Numbered from the stretch's first letter, positions 47,402 through 57,027 are shown. The stretch is 64,000 bases of DNA from UBA2357 sp002344625 (GCA_937995335.1 CALKIH010000041.1:62001-126000), one strand, 5' to 3'. Notes: generated by a model from the letters alone, not told the origin. Numbers and translations are program-made.

Positions 47402-47722
47402 GAACCACCGCCCGAAGTCGCCAAATCCTTAGCCGCGAATATAGGCGACCTTCGCATCGAAAGTAAGCGTCCGGCCACCCCGTTTCCATCGCAGAGCCTC
47501 GGGGACAATCACGCATGCAGGGATAAAGAAGCCGGCTGTAGGCTCTTGCAGAACCGGACCAGGAAGACAAGCCAAAGATCAGGACATCGTTCGCAATGCG
47601 AAATAGTCGAACCAGCGCGATACCCTCAATACCGTCAAGCGGGTTTGGAGCGTCTGAACGGCATCACGAGTCCCACCCCCGCTCGGAGTTTTCAGATCAA
47701 GGGCACACGACTCCGCATTCGC
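47402..47722. other. Region right of the IS66 element, no gene seen
   Basis: 321 bp. A minus-strand frame of about 49 codons without a start (including PEALRWKRGGRTLTFDAK) ends near the IS. Joining the two sides of the element at the target duplication gives an open minus-strand frame (SGGGSAQLNVAIGLYDYREK) ending near 45562, so a small gene may have been interrupted, but no family was recognised. Confidence 0.35.
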
Positions 47723-49375
47723 TCATCGGGCAGGCACACCACGACGTACGCGCTCCAATACGTAGTCGATGGTCTGCCTCAGATGCTCGTCATTGCATAG
47801 ATGGCACAGCCCCCTCTCGGGCATGCTTCCCTTGCCATTGAAGACATTCCGATAGGTCTCTTCGAGCGGCTGCGCAAGCACTGCGACCCACGCAGCCGCA
47901 TCGTCGGGATGGGGCGCCTTGTAGGCTCCACGGTCGTGGCAACCGGCACAAACCAGCGCATAGATGACCGCAGGATCTGCCGGCTCACTGGCCACGTCCG
48001 ACTCGGGGTCACGATAGAGACGATGAAGGCTCCCAGATTCGGTGAGTATGAGGACGGAACCATCCGCGGCCACTTTGAGGTCCCGTATCCGAGAATCGAG
48101 TTCAGTCAGGATCGGGTACTCGGAGCGCACGACATCCCCATCGAGATCCAGGCGGCTGACCAAACGGCCTCTCAATGCCCCCACCAACAGATCGCCGTCC
48201 CAGTCCCGAAACATTGCCCCACGATACATCACCAGCGGTGAAATCGCCTCGGACGGCAGGTAGTAGAACAAGGGCTGGCGCATGCCGTCACGGTGGCTGC
48301 CTTCACCAATCGGCGCCTTGGTGTAGTCCTTCCCATAGGTGATTAACGGCCAACCGTAGTTCGCACCCGCCTCGATCAGATTCACCTCGTCGCCGCCTAA
48401 AGGACCATGCTCGGCCTCAAACACCCGGCCGGAAACCGGATCATGAATCAACCCCTGCGGATTGCGCACGCCCAACGCGTAGACGCGCCCATCAGCCGCA
48501 GGGTCGCCGACGAAAGGATTGTCCGAGGGGATTCCACCATCATCCTTCAGGCGCAGAATCTTGCCCTGCAGACGATCCTTGCGCTGGGCCAGTGCCCCCT
48601 CCGATCGATCGCCTATCGACACCAGCAAGTGGCGGTCGTCGACAAAGGCTATCGCCCCACCAAAATTTGACGGCGACCATCCATAAGGGCTGACCACCAA
48701 CAGTTCCTCGAAATTCTCGAGAGAGTTGCCGGCGAGGACGCCGCGACCAAGGGCAGTCGCATAGTAACCGGGAGCTCTGGGGTCCTCCGCCACGAAGCTC
48801 AGATACACCCAGCCGTTGTGCGCAAAATTTGGATGAAGCGCGACATCCAACAACCCCGTCTGCTCTTCGCGACGCACGACCGACGGTACATTGGCGACCT
48901 CGGCCGGCCCACGATCACCAAAGCGATAGCGAAGCAAGCGCCCACCGATTTCGGTAATCAGCACTTCGTCATCGGCGATGAGTTCGAACGCCCATGGACG
49001 ATCGAGCCCCTCTAGTACGGTCTCGATCCGTGCGTCGAAAATATTGATTGCGGCAAGGCTCGGCAGTTGACCGTCGTAAGCCGGCAGCGCTCCCCAACCC
49101 ACCACTACCTCCGGCTGTTCGCCGGCAACCTCCCCCTCTGATTCGGGCGGGGTAAGACGATCACTCGCAACCTCCTGCAATGCCGAACTGCCATCGGCAA
49201 CCACGGCCGACGCCTGCAACGGCTCCGCTGGCACTGCGTTCGGAGATAAAGCCGAATCACGCTCACAACCAGCCAGCAGCACCCCCGCCATAGCCAAGCT
49301 CAACAACATCACGCGTGAAAAAGACCAAAACGTCCGCCCTCGGGCACGGGCACTCACCGGTCCGGCATTCATCAT
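47723..49375 (-). CDS. PQQ-type glucose/sorbosone dehydrogenase fused to cytochrome c (lipoprotein)
   Basis: 550 aa from ATG 49375; a TTG six codons earlier is less likely. A lipoprotein signal ends in LAMAGVLLAGC. The six-blade propeller dehydrogenase domain (about 95-420) has RPWAFELIADDEVLITEIGG, GVRNPQGLIHDP and EHGPLGGDEVNLIEAGANYG. A C-terminal cytochrome c domain has heme motif CAGCHD and a likely Met ligand in GSMPERG. It oxidises sugars or related compounds in the periplasm and passes electrons to its heme. It is last in the minus-strand unit and may be unrelated to glycan assembly. Confidence 0.88.
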   Translation of the reverse strand: MMNAGPVSARARGRTFWSFSRVMLLSLAMAGVLLAGCERDSALSPNAVPAEPLQASAVVADGSSALQEVASDRLTPPESEGEVAGEQPEVVVGWGALPAYDGQLPSLAAINIFDARIETVLEGLDRPWAFELIADDEVLITEIGGRLLRYRFGDRGPAEVANVPSVVRREEQTGLLDVALHPNFAHNGWVYLSFVAEDPRAPGYYATALGRGVLAGNSLENFEELLVVSPYGWSPSNFGGAIAFVDDRHLLVSIGDRSEGALAQRKDRLQGKILRLKDDGGIPSDNPFVGDPAADGRVYALGVRNPQGLIHDPVSGRVFEAEHGPLGGDEVNLIEAGANYGWPLITYGKDYTKAPIGEGSHRDGMRQPLFYYLPSEAISPLVMYRGAMFRDWDGDLLVGALRGRLVSRLDLDGDVVRSEYPILTELDSRIRDLKVAADGSVLILTESGSLHRLYRDPESDVASEPADPAVIYALVCAGCHDRGAYKAPHPDDAAAWVAVLAQPLEETYRNVFNGKGSMPERGLCHLCNDEHLRQTIDYVLERVRRGVPAR

Positions 49376-49438
49376 GGCTTTGGGCGCCTGCAAGGCGTCG
49401 GATTTCCTGGGTACGAGTAATTGCCCAACCGATACGGC

Positions 49439-50710
49439 TCATGCGCAATCATCACGCTTTCGCATCCGCAACACCGCATTGTCATTCCATGCCCAAGTCT
49501 GGTTGACAGTCCACAACTGTTTCATGCGCTCCTCGAGCCAGCGCGCATAGGCACGCTCCCGCCCCAGCGCCGCGCTTGAGGCGACCCCCATACGCGCAAG
49601 ACAGCGCTGCCACCAACCGGACGGCGCCTCGTGTGTTGGTGCGGGTATCGGCGCCATTGAAAACGGCACCACCGCACGCCCTTCCGCACGGGCGCTGCTG
49701 TACTCGAGCACGAGCCCGTTTGTCTCAGCAATCAGCTCGACCAGTTCCGGATGATAGAAACGCACGTGTTCGGGGTCACGCCAGAATCCAAGTAACTGGC
49801 TCCGGATAGACTCAGGATCGGGAAACACGAAAAGAGCGACCCCGTTGGGTCTCAAAGCTGCGGCACACGCACGGATCAGCCGCTCGACACCATCGATTGG
49901 CAAGTGCTCGACAAAATGCGAACAATACAAACCGTCGAAGCGCTCAACGCTGCGTTCGAGATACTCCAGCGCATCGGCCTCAATCACATCGAGGCCGAGG
50001 GCACGCGCATAACGCACGCTGTCGGCATTACGCTCCACCCCACTCGGCATGAACCCGGCACGCACCAGCTGGTCGAGAAACACGCCGGTGCCGCAGCCGA
50101 GGTCGAGTACCTTCCGGCACCCGGCAAAATGCTCGACTAAATCCCTCTGCATAAGCGCCAGAAGTTCATGATCACGCCGTCCAATTGCGTAGGTTTGATA
50201 GCCCCATACCCCACCCGCCGCGACTGAACGTGCGTTTCCAAGCGGCCAGGCATTCAGCCTGGGCACATCGAGCCCTTCCAAAACAGTGGCCGTTTCTTCG
50301 CTCACCGACAGCAAGCCATCCACCATCGAGAGCAACGCCCGCAACCAACGAACCGCATCGGCATCGCCGATCTCCAAACGCTCGTGCGCGGGCGCCCGGA
50401 CGACGGTCTCGAAACCCAGCGCGAGTGCAAGGCGTGCAAGATCGGCACTTACACCCGACAGCACGTCTATCCTGACCTGATGCGGGCGCATCCGCCCAAG
50501 CAGACCGACAAATTCGCGCGCCAGCGTCAGGGGCGCAAAATGCGCACTCAGCCGCAGCTGGATCTCCTCGAGCGTTTGCTCGAACACCACGATTGAATCT
50601 CCGCAGCGGCTATCGAACGACTCGGCCAGACGCAACTGCAGGACCACCTGTGCGCCAGACGCTGATGCAAGGGCGCACTCGGTCACCCACACTACACTGG
50701 CCTCGCTCAT
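49439..50710 (-). CDS. SAM-dependent methyltransferase (glycan-associated)
   Basis: 423 aa from ATG 50710 (a GTG at 50725 is possible). Residues 1-180 are an extra domain of unknown type. The class I methyltransferase core starts at about 195 (KVLDLGCGTGVFLDQL), with GLYCSHFVEHLPIDGVERL and ALFVFPDPES. A C-terminal helical tail follows (ARWLEERMKQLWTVNQTW). It is one of three methyltransferases in this unit; methylation of sugars before or during export is likely from context. Confidence 0.85.
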   Translation of the reverse strand: MSEASVVWVTECALASASGAQVVLQLRLAESFDSRCGDSIVVFEQTLEEIQLRLSAHFAPLTLAREFVGLLGRMRPHQVRIDVLSGVSADLARLALALGFETVVRAPAHERLEIGDADAVRWLRALLSMVDGLLSVSEETATVLEGLDVPRLNAWPLGNARSVAAGGVWGYQTYAIGRRDHELLALMQRDLVEHFAGCRKVLDLGCGTGVFLDQLVRAGFMPSGVERNADSVRYARALGLDVIEADALEYLERSVERFDGLYCSHFVEHLPIDGVERLIRACAAALRPNGVALFVFPDPESIRSQLLGFWRDPEHVRFYHPELVELIAETNGLVLEYSSARAEGRAVVPFSMAPIPAPTHEAPSGWWQRCLARMGVASSAALGRERAYARWLEERMKQLWTVNQTWAWNDNAVLRMRKRDDCA

Positions 50711-50747
50711 GCGATGAGACCCCACCCGATATACGCCCCCACACCAA

Positions 50748-51344
50748 TCATCGCAGCGCGCGCATCATCCAGGCACGCAACGCCAGGCGTGCCGCCCGTG
50801 CGCTACCCACGACTGGCTTGCGCGCGATCAAGACCGTATCTTGCCAAACCTTGCTGTCATCAGGATAACCCTCTCGAGGAGTCCAGTCGGTGAACACCTC
50901 GACCGGCTGAAGCCGCGCGAACTCTGCAGCCGCAATCATCCCGTCCGGGTAGAATCGCCAACAATCGACCGGGTAGCGATGTTCGTACCCCCCCGCTGGC
51001 GCAATGATGCAGCAGAGCCCGCCAGGCTTGAGGCAACGGAAGACTTCGAGAAAAAACATCCAGAAACGAGGCATGTGCTCAAGCGCCTGCCCCGAGATGA
51101 CCAGATCGAGCGAGCTCGACGCCACTCCGGCAAAGCGGTACGGGTCCGACAAGACGATATCGACGTTGCGACCCGGCTCGAGATCGGCGCCCCGATAATG
51201 CCAGCCTGGAACATCGAAAATCGGTCGGTAGCTCCCGTTCACATCCATCGCGCCGACATCAAGGATGGAAAGCGACTCTGACTCTCGTCCACGCAAGTGA
51301 CGTTCGCGAAACGAGCGCATTTTTTCAAGGGAGCTTTGATGCAT
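50748..51344 (-). CDS. SAM-dependent methyltransferase
   Basis: 198 aa from ATG 51344. Core motifs: SILDVGAMDVNGSYRPIF, LDLVISGQALEHMPRFW, KPGGLCCIIAPAGGYEHRYP. A longer frame from TTG 51503 overlaps the previous stop, but its first 53 residues are not protein-like and no ribosome site is seen for either start; 51345-51499 is treated as non-coding. Confidence 0.8.
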   Translation of the reverse strand: MHQSSLEKMRSFRERHLRGRESESLSILDVGAMDVNGSYRPIFDVPGWHYRGADLEPGRNVDIVLSDPYRFAGVASSSLDLVISGQALEHMPRFWMFFLEVFRCLKPGGLCCIIAPAGGYEHRYPVDCWRFYPDGMIAAAEFARLQPVEVFTDWTPREGYPDDSKVWQDTVLIARKPVVGSARAARLALRAWMMRALR

Positions 51345-51499
51345 GAATATGCCGAATAAGGTGAATATCAGGGTCGCTACGTTACCATGCGTCTCTCTGG
51401 CTAGACCAGCGCTTGTGCTGCATCGACTTGCCATGGCCACGCAAACCGTACGCTGGGCCGACCTCGGCGAACAGGAGTAGTCGAATGCCCACGAGAGAA

Positions 51500-52288
51500 T
51501 CAATCGGTACGAAGCAGGGCCCGCAAGCCATCTTCATCGCACCAGTCACGACCGCTTACGAAGCGGGGGAGCGCCCAACGATTATCGCCATCTGCAAGCA
51601 GGCGCGGCTCAGTACCGAATGCAGCCTCAAGCCCGATTTCGGGGCCGCGCCTGGGCAACCAGCTGTCGCGCAGGAACGCACTGACATCGCCAAACGGATA
51701 AGCGAAGTAGCGCGGCCGAACACCGACAGCCCTTGCGATGTAGTCGCTTGCAGCCGCGATTTCCGCTTCGGCTTCGGCCTCTGTCTCGATATCCAAGAAG
51801 CTGCCCCTGCGATTTTCGCGCTGCGCAGTGTGTGCCACAAGGGGATGGTTGTGGTCCCAACTATGGTTCTCGAGCGCCATTAAACCACTCCGTTGCGCCT
51901 CGGGCCACCATCTGTCGTGCATCAGATCGTCACCGAAGTCCTGCGCCAGGGCCCGTGCCATTTCCAAACGCGCGAGCGGGGAGGCAATCACAAAGCTGCT
52001 GGCACAAATCGCGGGTATCTTGTTGCGTGCCTCATGCAGCACTTGCAGTATCGAAGGCAGCAAGCCCAGACGGGGGTGACGATGCTGTTCAGCATCAATA
52101 CGAGTCCCGTCGTCTAGGGTGATCGCCACGCCATGCCGGCAATCCGGCGAAAGCAGCTTCCCGAGCGGCAAAACCGGCAAACCCGAATCCAACAGAATCC
52201 CGAGATCGGCAGCGAGGCGCAGAACATCACAACCCCGCGGGTCGAGACTCTCCAATCTGGTTGCGTGATAGGTAAGGATCAAACGCAT
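51500..52288 (-). CDS. Polysaccharide deacetylase family protein
   Basis: 262 aa. Carbohydrate esterase 4-like core with GVAITLDDGTRID, ENHSWDHNHPLV (the H-x3-H-like metal site) and YFAYPFGDVSAFLRDSWLPR. No signal peptide, so it would act in the cytoplasm or at the inner membrane, perhaps on lipid-linked precursor; periplasmic deacetylases usually carry one. It lies 18 bp after the upstream methyltransferase. Confidence 0.83.
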   Translation of the reverse strand: MRLILTYHATRLESLDPRGCDVLRLAADLGILLDSGLPVLPLGKLLSPDCRHGVAITLDDGTRIDAEQHRHPRLGLLPSILQVLHEARNKIPAICASSFVIASPLARLEMARALAQDFGDDLMHDRWWPEAQRSGLMALENHSWDHNHPLVAHTAQRENRRGSFLDIETEAEAEAEIAAASDYIARAVGVRPRYFAYPFGDVSAFLRDSWLPRRGPEIGLEAAFGTEPRLLADGDNRWALPRFVSGRDWCDEDGLRALLRTD

Positions 52289-52306
52289 GTCAGCCAGGCT
52301 CGCGAA

Positions 52307-52888
52307 TCAGTCGGATGCGAGGTCTACCCGGCTGGGCGCAACGGGTTTCACGCAGTCAAGATAGAGACTGATCGCATTGTCCGGGGAACGCAGGTCCAAA
52401 CCCTGCAACGCAGGAAAAGCACTTTGCTGGTAGGCCACCCGGGACACCTCGAAGCCGGCCGGTTCAAGCAAGGCGCGCAACGTCGTTTCATCGAAGAAGC
52501 TACGCTGCTGCGCGAACGTGAGTGCACAATGTACTAATTCGCCCAAGGTGCGTGTCACGAGCGGAATTCCGACCTCACGCTCCCATAAATCCCTCAATCT
52601 GTAGTCTTTAGCAAGGTACATACGGGCAAGCAGCTCAAGGTCCGGCGTGAGCAGACGAAGCGCTCCTCCGGGTTTCAGAACCCGGTGGCACTCGGCGCAG
52701 AAGCGCTTTGCCTGAGCAAAATCGAGTTGCCCGATGAAATCCTCGGATTGCAGAAAGTCGACCGTTCCATTCTCAAAAGGCAAAGGGCCACTTAGATCAA
52801 CCAGCATATCGGGATGACAGGCAGGATCGGCATCAAGATGTGTCCACCCGTCGAATCGCACCCCGCCCGAACCCAGCGACACTTTCAT
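52307..52888 (-). CDS. SAM-dependent methyltransferase
   Basis: 193 aa; GGGAGGTG stands 6 nt before ATG 52888, one of the best ribosome sites of the region. Motifs KVSLGSGGVRFDGWTHLD at the N-terminus, LLVDLSGPLPFE-like segment, and CHRVLKPGGALRLLTPDLE are typical of short methyltransferases in glycan loci. Confidence 0.85.
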   Translation of the reverse strand: MKVSLGSGGVRFDGWTHLDADPACHPDMLVDLSGPLPFENGTVDFLQSEDFIGQLDFAQAKRFCAECHRVLKPGGALRLLTPDLELLARMYLAKDYRLRDLWEREVGIPLVTRTLGELVHCALTFAQQRSFFDETTLRALLEPAGFEVSRVAYQQSAFPALQGLDLRSPDNAISLYLDCVKPVAPSRVDLASD

Positions 52889-52938
52889 GAGAACACCTCC
52901 CGCTCTGATAGTCCAAGATCAATATCGACGATGCTCGA

Positions 52939-53802
52939 TCAGTGCTCGTGCACACCCACGGCGCAATTCGGCATGCGAGGGAATGCTTGATCGGCAATCG
53001 TCCGAAACTCCCATGCGGCCGAATCGCGGCAAACAGCCGCCGAGAAGAACACACCCAAGTCTCGCGCCAGATCCTGCGCACGTGCGGGCCTGAACGGTCC
53101 GGCGACCGAAAGCAATCTTTTGGGCCCATCACCATCGAGACCCATAGTGTAAAGATAGATCGGCACTGACGACCGAATCGCCAACTCGACCAAACCCGAC
53201 GGAAAGGCCAATGTCCGACCCATGACATCAACATTCATCGAGCGGCGTCTGCCGTAATGAGGTGCGTCGATCAAGCCAAGAACCACCCCGCCGCCTGCAA
53301 GCCATTCCTCCGCCCGACGCGCAGCCCCCCCAACGGTGATCGTGACGCCATTCCCAAGCCGTGCAACGGCATTCAGGCGCGCCTGAACCAGATGATCGCC
53401 GAAGCCTGGGCGAACATCCGGCGGTGGAGGCAATGAGGCGTGCACGAAAGCGACACGGCGCCCTTCGCAACCAAGGTCGCTGAGTGACCACAAACCGGCT
53501 CCATAGTGAAACGTCAGCACTAGGAACGGCCCAACATCCGGCCATGGCGGGCCTTCTCGTGTGACCCAGCGTTCAAACCAGGCTGAACCACGGACATTGA
53601 CCAAGGCAAGGTCGACCTCCTCGATCATTCGGTAGAGCGTGGTACGGGCGATCAAGTCACGACGACTACCTGGATTAAGATCCGGCCCAACGTCGAGCTG
53701 ATTCGCCACACGTCGGGCCAAACGCTTCAGAACGGCCAACAACAGCCGCCACGGCAGAATCACGCCCAATGCAAGCATGGCAAGCGAACGCACAACCCTC
53801 AC
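52939..53802 (-). CDS. LpxL/HtrB-like lysophospholipid acyltransferase family protein
   Basis: 287 aa from GTG 53802, with an N-terminal hydrophobic helix. It has the LPLAT layout: FLVLTFHYGAGLWSLSDLG (in the place of the catalytic HX4D block, but with H-x4-W), GGVVLGLIDAPHYGRR and FPSGLVELAIRSSVPIYLY. The Asp of HX4D is not evident, so activity may differ from the family. In this unit it could acylate the glycan or its lipid carrier. 182 bp without genes separate it from the following wzt. Confidence 0.72.
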   Translation of the reverse strand: MRVVRSLAMLALGVILPWRLLLAVLKRLARRVANQLDVGPDLNPGSRRDLIARTTLYRMIEEVDLALVNVRGSAWFERWVTREGPPWPDVGPFLVLTFHYGAGLWSLSDLGCEGRRVAFVHASLPPPPDVRPGFGDHLVQARLNAVARLGNGVTITVGGAARRAEEWLAGGGVVLGLIDAPHYGRRRSMNVDVMGRTLAFPSGLVELAIRSSVPIYLYTMGLDGDGPKRLLSVAGPFRPARAQDLARDLGVFFSAAVCRDSAAWEFRTIADQAFPRMPNCAVGVHEH

Positions 53803-53984
53803 AACACCATCCCGTCAAGCAAATACAGATCGAACCCCCTCACCTAAACCCTGCAAGTCAACGCTCCGCACGTACGCGACGGTTACCAATCTACAGGTTC
53901 GCTTGACAGCTTCCAGGCGCAGACGGCTCCGCAACAAGCTTCGAACCCTGTTGCTAGCTACTTGTGTCGTCTCCGACCGACTCC

Positions 53985-55172
53985 TCAACCGTCAAACCAA
54001 CTGTACTTAAGTCTCACCGCACCCATCTCGCGTGTTTCGCCCACCACGATCAATGTTACCGAATGCTGATCGAATACTCTGTAACCCTCTGGATCCATCG
54101 CGTGAGCGCGTAACTCGTAACGCCCTGGCAGCAGCGGTAGCGCGCTAAAGCGCAACAAGAACCCGAAACGGCGCTCGCCGAGCGGCTGAAGAGCCACGTT
54201 GCAGATATCGGATGACACGCCGAACAATGCACTCCCATCCAGTCGGACGATGCCGATCGCCACCCCTGGTGGCCGCCCGTCTGGCGAAAAAACAACACCG
54301 CTCAGAACCAGATCCCGCTCAAATTCCACTTGCACGATCTCTGTCCCGCCATTCGCAATGAACGTTTCGATTGCGTAGAGACCCGATTCGCTCTTTACCT
54401 CGGTATGATTCAACTGCGCGTGGCCTGTACCGGTCTTCGCGTCATGCCACGCAAGATAGTCACGCACTACTGCGTTTGAAGGACCATACTGGCGCAAGCG
54501 CCCGCCGTCGATCCAAGCCGCATGACGACAAAGCTTTTCGATGTGATACATGCTGTGGGAACACAGCAGCAATGTACCGCCACCGGAAAGATAGTCCTCC
54601 ATCCACGCAACACACTTGCGCTGAAAGGATTCATCACCCACCGCAAGGACTTCATCGGTGACAAGCACGTCGGGCTTCATCGCTGTCGCCACTGCGAAAC
54701 CCAGTCGCACCACCATCCCGGATGAATAGTGTTTGACAGGTTCTTCGATATGTTTGCCGATGTCGGCAAAGGCAAGAATGTCGTCCAGGCGCTCACGTGT
54801 CTCGCGCTCGGGGATCCCCATCAGAGCACTCGCCAGAAATACGTTCTGCCTGCCCGAATATTCGGGATGAAAACCGGCTCCCAACTCGAGCAAGGCGCTT
54901 ATTCGCGCCTTGATATGCACCTCTCCATCGGAGGGGCGCACCACCCCGGCGACGATCTTCATCAACGTCGATTTACCGGCACCATTCATACCGATCAGGC
55001 CCAGCGATTCTCCGCGGCGTACGTCGAGATTGATATCGCGGAGCGCATGAAATCCTTCCTCCTGCGGCGCATCGCGCAACAGTGCAAGTAAGGTACGCAA
55101 ACGCCCTGCACCGGTCGCCCCCGGAGGGTAGGTCTTGCCGACACCGCGCAGCCTGATGAGCGTCTCTGCCAT
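53985..55172 (-). CDS. wzt: Second polysaccharide ABC exporter ATP-binding subunit with C-terminal substrate domain
   Basis: 395 aa from ATG 55172, one base after the permease stop; the frame from 55211 lies inside the permease gene. Walker A GMNGAGKSTLMK, signature YSSGMVVRLGFAVAT, Walker B VLVTDEVLAVGD. Residues about 255-395 are a beta-rich C-terminal domain (FERDLVLSGVVFSPDGR, FGVSSDICN) of the Wzt type, diverged from that of the Wzt at 15676, so a different chain end is probably recognised. Confidence 0.94.
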   Translation of the reverse strand: MAETLIRLRGVGKTYPPGATGAGRLRTLLALLRDAPQEEGFHALRDINLDVRRGESLGLIGMNGAGKSTLMKIVAGVVRPSDGEVHIKARISALLELGAGFHPEYSGRQNVFLASALMGIPERETRERLDDILAFADIGKHIEEPVKHYSSGMVVRLGFAVATAMKPDVLVTDEVLAVGDESFQRKCVAWMEDYLSGGGTLLLCSHSMYHIEKLCRHAAWIDGGRLRQYGPSNAVVRDYLAWHDAKTGTGHAQLNHTEVKSESGLYAIETFIANGGTEIVQVEFERDLVLSGVVFSPDGRPPGVAIGIVRLDGSALFGVSSDICNVALQPLGERRFGFLLRFSALPLLPGRYELRAHAMDPEGYRVFDQHSVTLIVVGETREMGAVRLKYSWFDG

Positions 55173-55173
55173 G

Positions 55174-55947
55174 TCAGAAGAAATCCTCGAATCGCCCGGC
55201 GAGGCGACCAAAGAAACTCAACCCGAAACCAACGAGGACAATCATGGCGGCCGTTGCGATCATCAACCCAGCCAAACCGTCCCCTTGATCGAGGATCAGC
55301 GCACCGCGTAGCGGTTCGATCAGATACACCAAAGGATTGAATGCCATCAGACCACGGATCGATTCCGGCACCAGTGACAAAGGGTACAAGATCGGGGTCA
55401 CGTAGAAACCGAACATGAACACCGGTCCGAGCAGGTGATCGACGTCCTTCACTACCACCTGCGCAGCCGAGAGCACTAACGCAAGACCACTAGCCAGCCC
55501 AAACAGTACCAGCCACACCCACAGCGCCACCGGGAAACCCGAGACACGTACTGGCTCACCGACCAGCGCAAGCAGCGCCATCACGACTACAAAACCCGCG
55601 AGATGCAGAACAAAGGCAGAGGCCACGGCTGCCAGCACTAGGGTCTGGTATGGGAAACTCACCTTACGAACCAGATCGCGATTGGCAACGATGGCTTGCG
55701 TACCACGCATCACCCCTTCCTGAAAAGCAAGCCACGGCCACAGTGCCGCAGCCACAAAGGCGACGAAGCTCGCACCACCGAGATCAGGCAGCGAAACTTT
55801 GAAAACACGCTGAAAAACAAAGGCGTAAATCGCCAACATCAGCAGCGGCTGGGCCAAGACCCACACGCCCCCAAACAGGGTACCTGCATAGCGCACCGTA
55901 AATTCGCGGCGAAAGAATCCGTAAAACAATGTCCACAGGTGCGTCAT
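55174..55947 (-). CDS. wzm: Second polysaccharide ABC exporter permease
   Basis: 257 aa, six membrane segments, ABC-2 pattern (FFRREFTVRYAGTLFGGVWVL, GPVFMFGFYVTPILYPLSL, FNPLVYLIEPLRGALI). Forms the inner-membrane exporter with the Wzt subunit that follows after 1 bp. It comes 75 bp after the secreted peptidyl-prolyl isomerase gene. Confidence 0.94.
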   Translation of the reverse strand: MTHLWTLFYGFFRREFTVRYAGTLFGGVWVLAQPLLMLAIYAFVFQRVFKVSLPDLGGASFVAFVAAALWPWLAFQEGVMRGTQAIVANRDLVRKVSFPYQTLVLAAVASAFVLHLAGFVVVMALLALVGEPVRVSGFPVALWVWLVLFGLASGLALVLSAAQVVVKDVDHLLGPVFMFGFYVTPILYPLSLVPESIRGLMAFNPLVYLIEPLRGALILDQGDGLAGLMIATAAMIVLVGFGLSFFGRLAGRFEDFF

Positions 55948-56022
55948 TCTTACGCTACCCAGGAGTGGGGGGCCAGGCCGGAATACGAATCACCCTTCTC
56001 GTCCTTGAGATTCATGCGAACG

Positions 56023-56919
56023 TCAGTCGACAACTGGTCCGGGCACGGCATCACGCGCGATCGCTTGTACTGCGGGGAGATCGACCCGCAGGCCAGGGTC
56101 GTTACGAATCGGCTCCACTATCTGCGATCGCGCGTTCGTGCGCAGTTTTTGGCGTACCCGCGCCTCAAGACTTTCTCGCACTTCGTCAAATGACATCACG
56201 CCCGCCGGCAACGTCTCTTCGACCTTGATCAGATGATAGCCAAACTCCGTCTTTGTCGGCTCCGAAACCTCATTAGGTGCCAACGAGAACGCAACCGCAT
56301 CGAACTCAGGCACCATACGCCCGCGCGCGAAAGCGCCCAGATCCCCACCGCGTCGGGCCGAGCCACGGTCGGCGGAAAGAGTCTCGGCCAGCTCCGCAAA
56401 ATCCTCGCCAGCGAGTAGACGCGCTCGAATCGCTTCTGCCTGGGCACGTGCCGATTCGATATTGTCGCCACCTGCGATCAGAATATGTCGCGCCCTGACA
56501 CGCTCCGGGGTACTGAAGCGATTGCGGTTGGCCCGGTATTCATCATGCGCGAGAGCAGCGATCGCATCCTCCGCAATCGACGCGTCGGCCCTGGCCATCA
56601 GCGCTTCATAAAGAACCCGTTCGCGAGCCTGCTCGATACGGGCTTGAACTACAGGATCCTGATCGAGACGCTCCTCGAGCGCCTTTTGCGCAAGGAGGCG
56701 GCGCGTGATCAACTCGCGTACGAGCGTTCGCGCTGAAATATCTGATTCCGCGATACGGGACACCAAGTCAGGCTGCAAGCCTATCACAGCAGCTCTGATG
56801 TCATCAGCCTCGACCTTGGCCTCTCCGAGTACAGCAACCGGTTCTGCAGCATGGGCAAGGCCAGCCAAGACCAAACATGCTGCGGCACTTAACATCTGTC
56901 TCAATATATGCGTAGGCAT
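56023..56919 (-). CDS. Secreted parvulin-type peptidyl-prolyl cis-trans isomerase (EpsD-like)
   Basis: 298 aa. Signal peptide (SAAACLVLAGLAHA), SurA-like helical N-domain (about 35-140), then a parvulin domain at about 140-240 (RARHILIAGGDNIESA, RGGDLGAFARGRMVPEFD, VSEPTKTEFGYHLIKVEE). Helps folding of exported or outer-membrane proteins in the periplasm. EpsD-family members occur in exopolysaccharide loci, and it may fold outer-membrane partners of the second exporter. Confidence 0.88.
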   Translation of the reverse strand: MPTHILRQMLSAAACLVLAGLAHAAEPVAVLGEAKVEADDIRAAVIGLQPDLVSRIAESDISARTLVRELITRRLLAQKALEERLDQDPVVQARIEQARERVLYEALMARADASIAEDAIAALAHDEYRANRNRFSTPERVRARHILIAGGDNIESARAQAEAIRARLLAGEDFAELAETLSADRGSARRGGDLGAFARGRMVPEFDAVAFSLAPNEVSEPTKTEFGYHLIKVEETLPAGVMSFDEVRESLEARVRQKLRTNARSQIVEPIRNDPGLRVDLPAVQAIARDAVPGPVVD

Positions 56920-56960
56920 GGAATCTTATTGCACAGTCCTATCGAAAGGGAGCCACAAAA

Positions 56961-56990
56961 AAACAAAGGCGGGCAAGCCCGCCTTTGTTT
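56961..56990 (-). terminator. Strong rho-independent terminator of the gene at 57028
   Basis: Perfect 14-bp inverted repeat (AAACAAAGGCGGGC and its complement) around two bases, followed on the minus strand by a run of T (TTTGTTTTTTTG). It lies 38 nt after the stop codon and separates the exported protein from the isomerase gene. It would also work in part on the plus strand. Confidence 0.95.
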
Positions 56991-57027
56991 AGCCACGAAT
57001 GACTACTTCACTTACCGAGGTTACGAA

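Noticed and set aside
51345..51503. N-terminal extension of the methyltransferase from TTG 51503
   Set aside because: The TTGA overlap is tempting, but the 53 extra residues are not protein-like and the conserved methyltransferase starts later.
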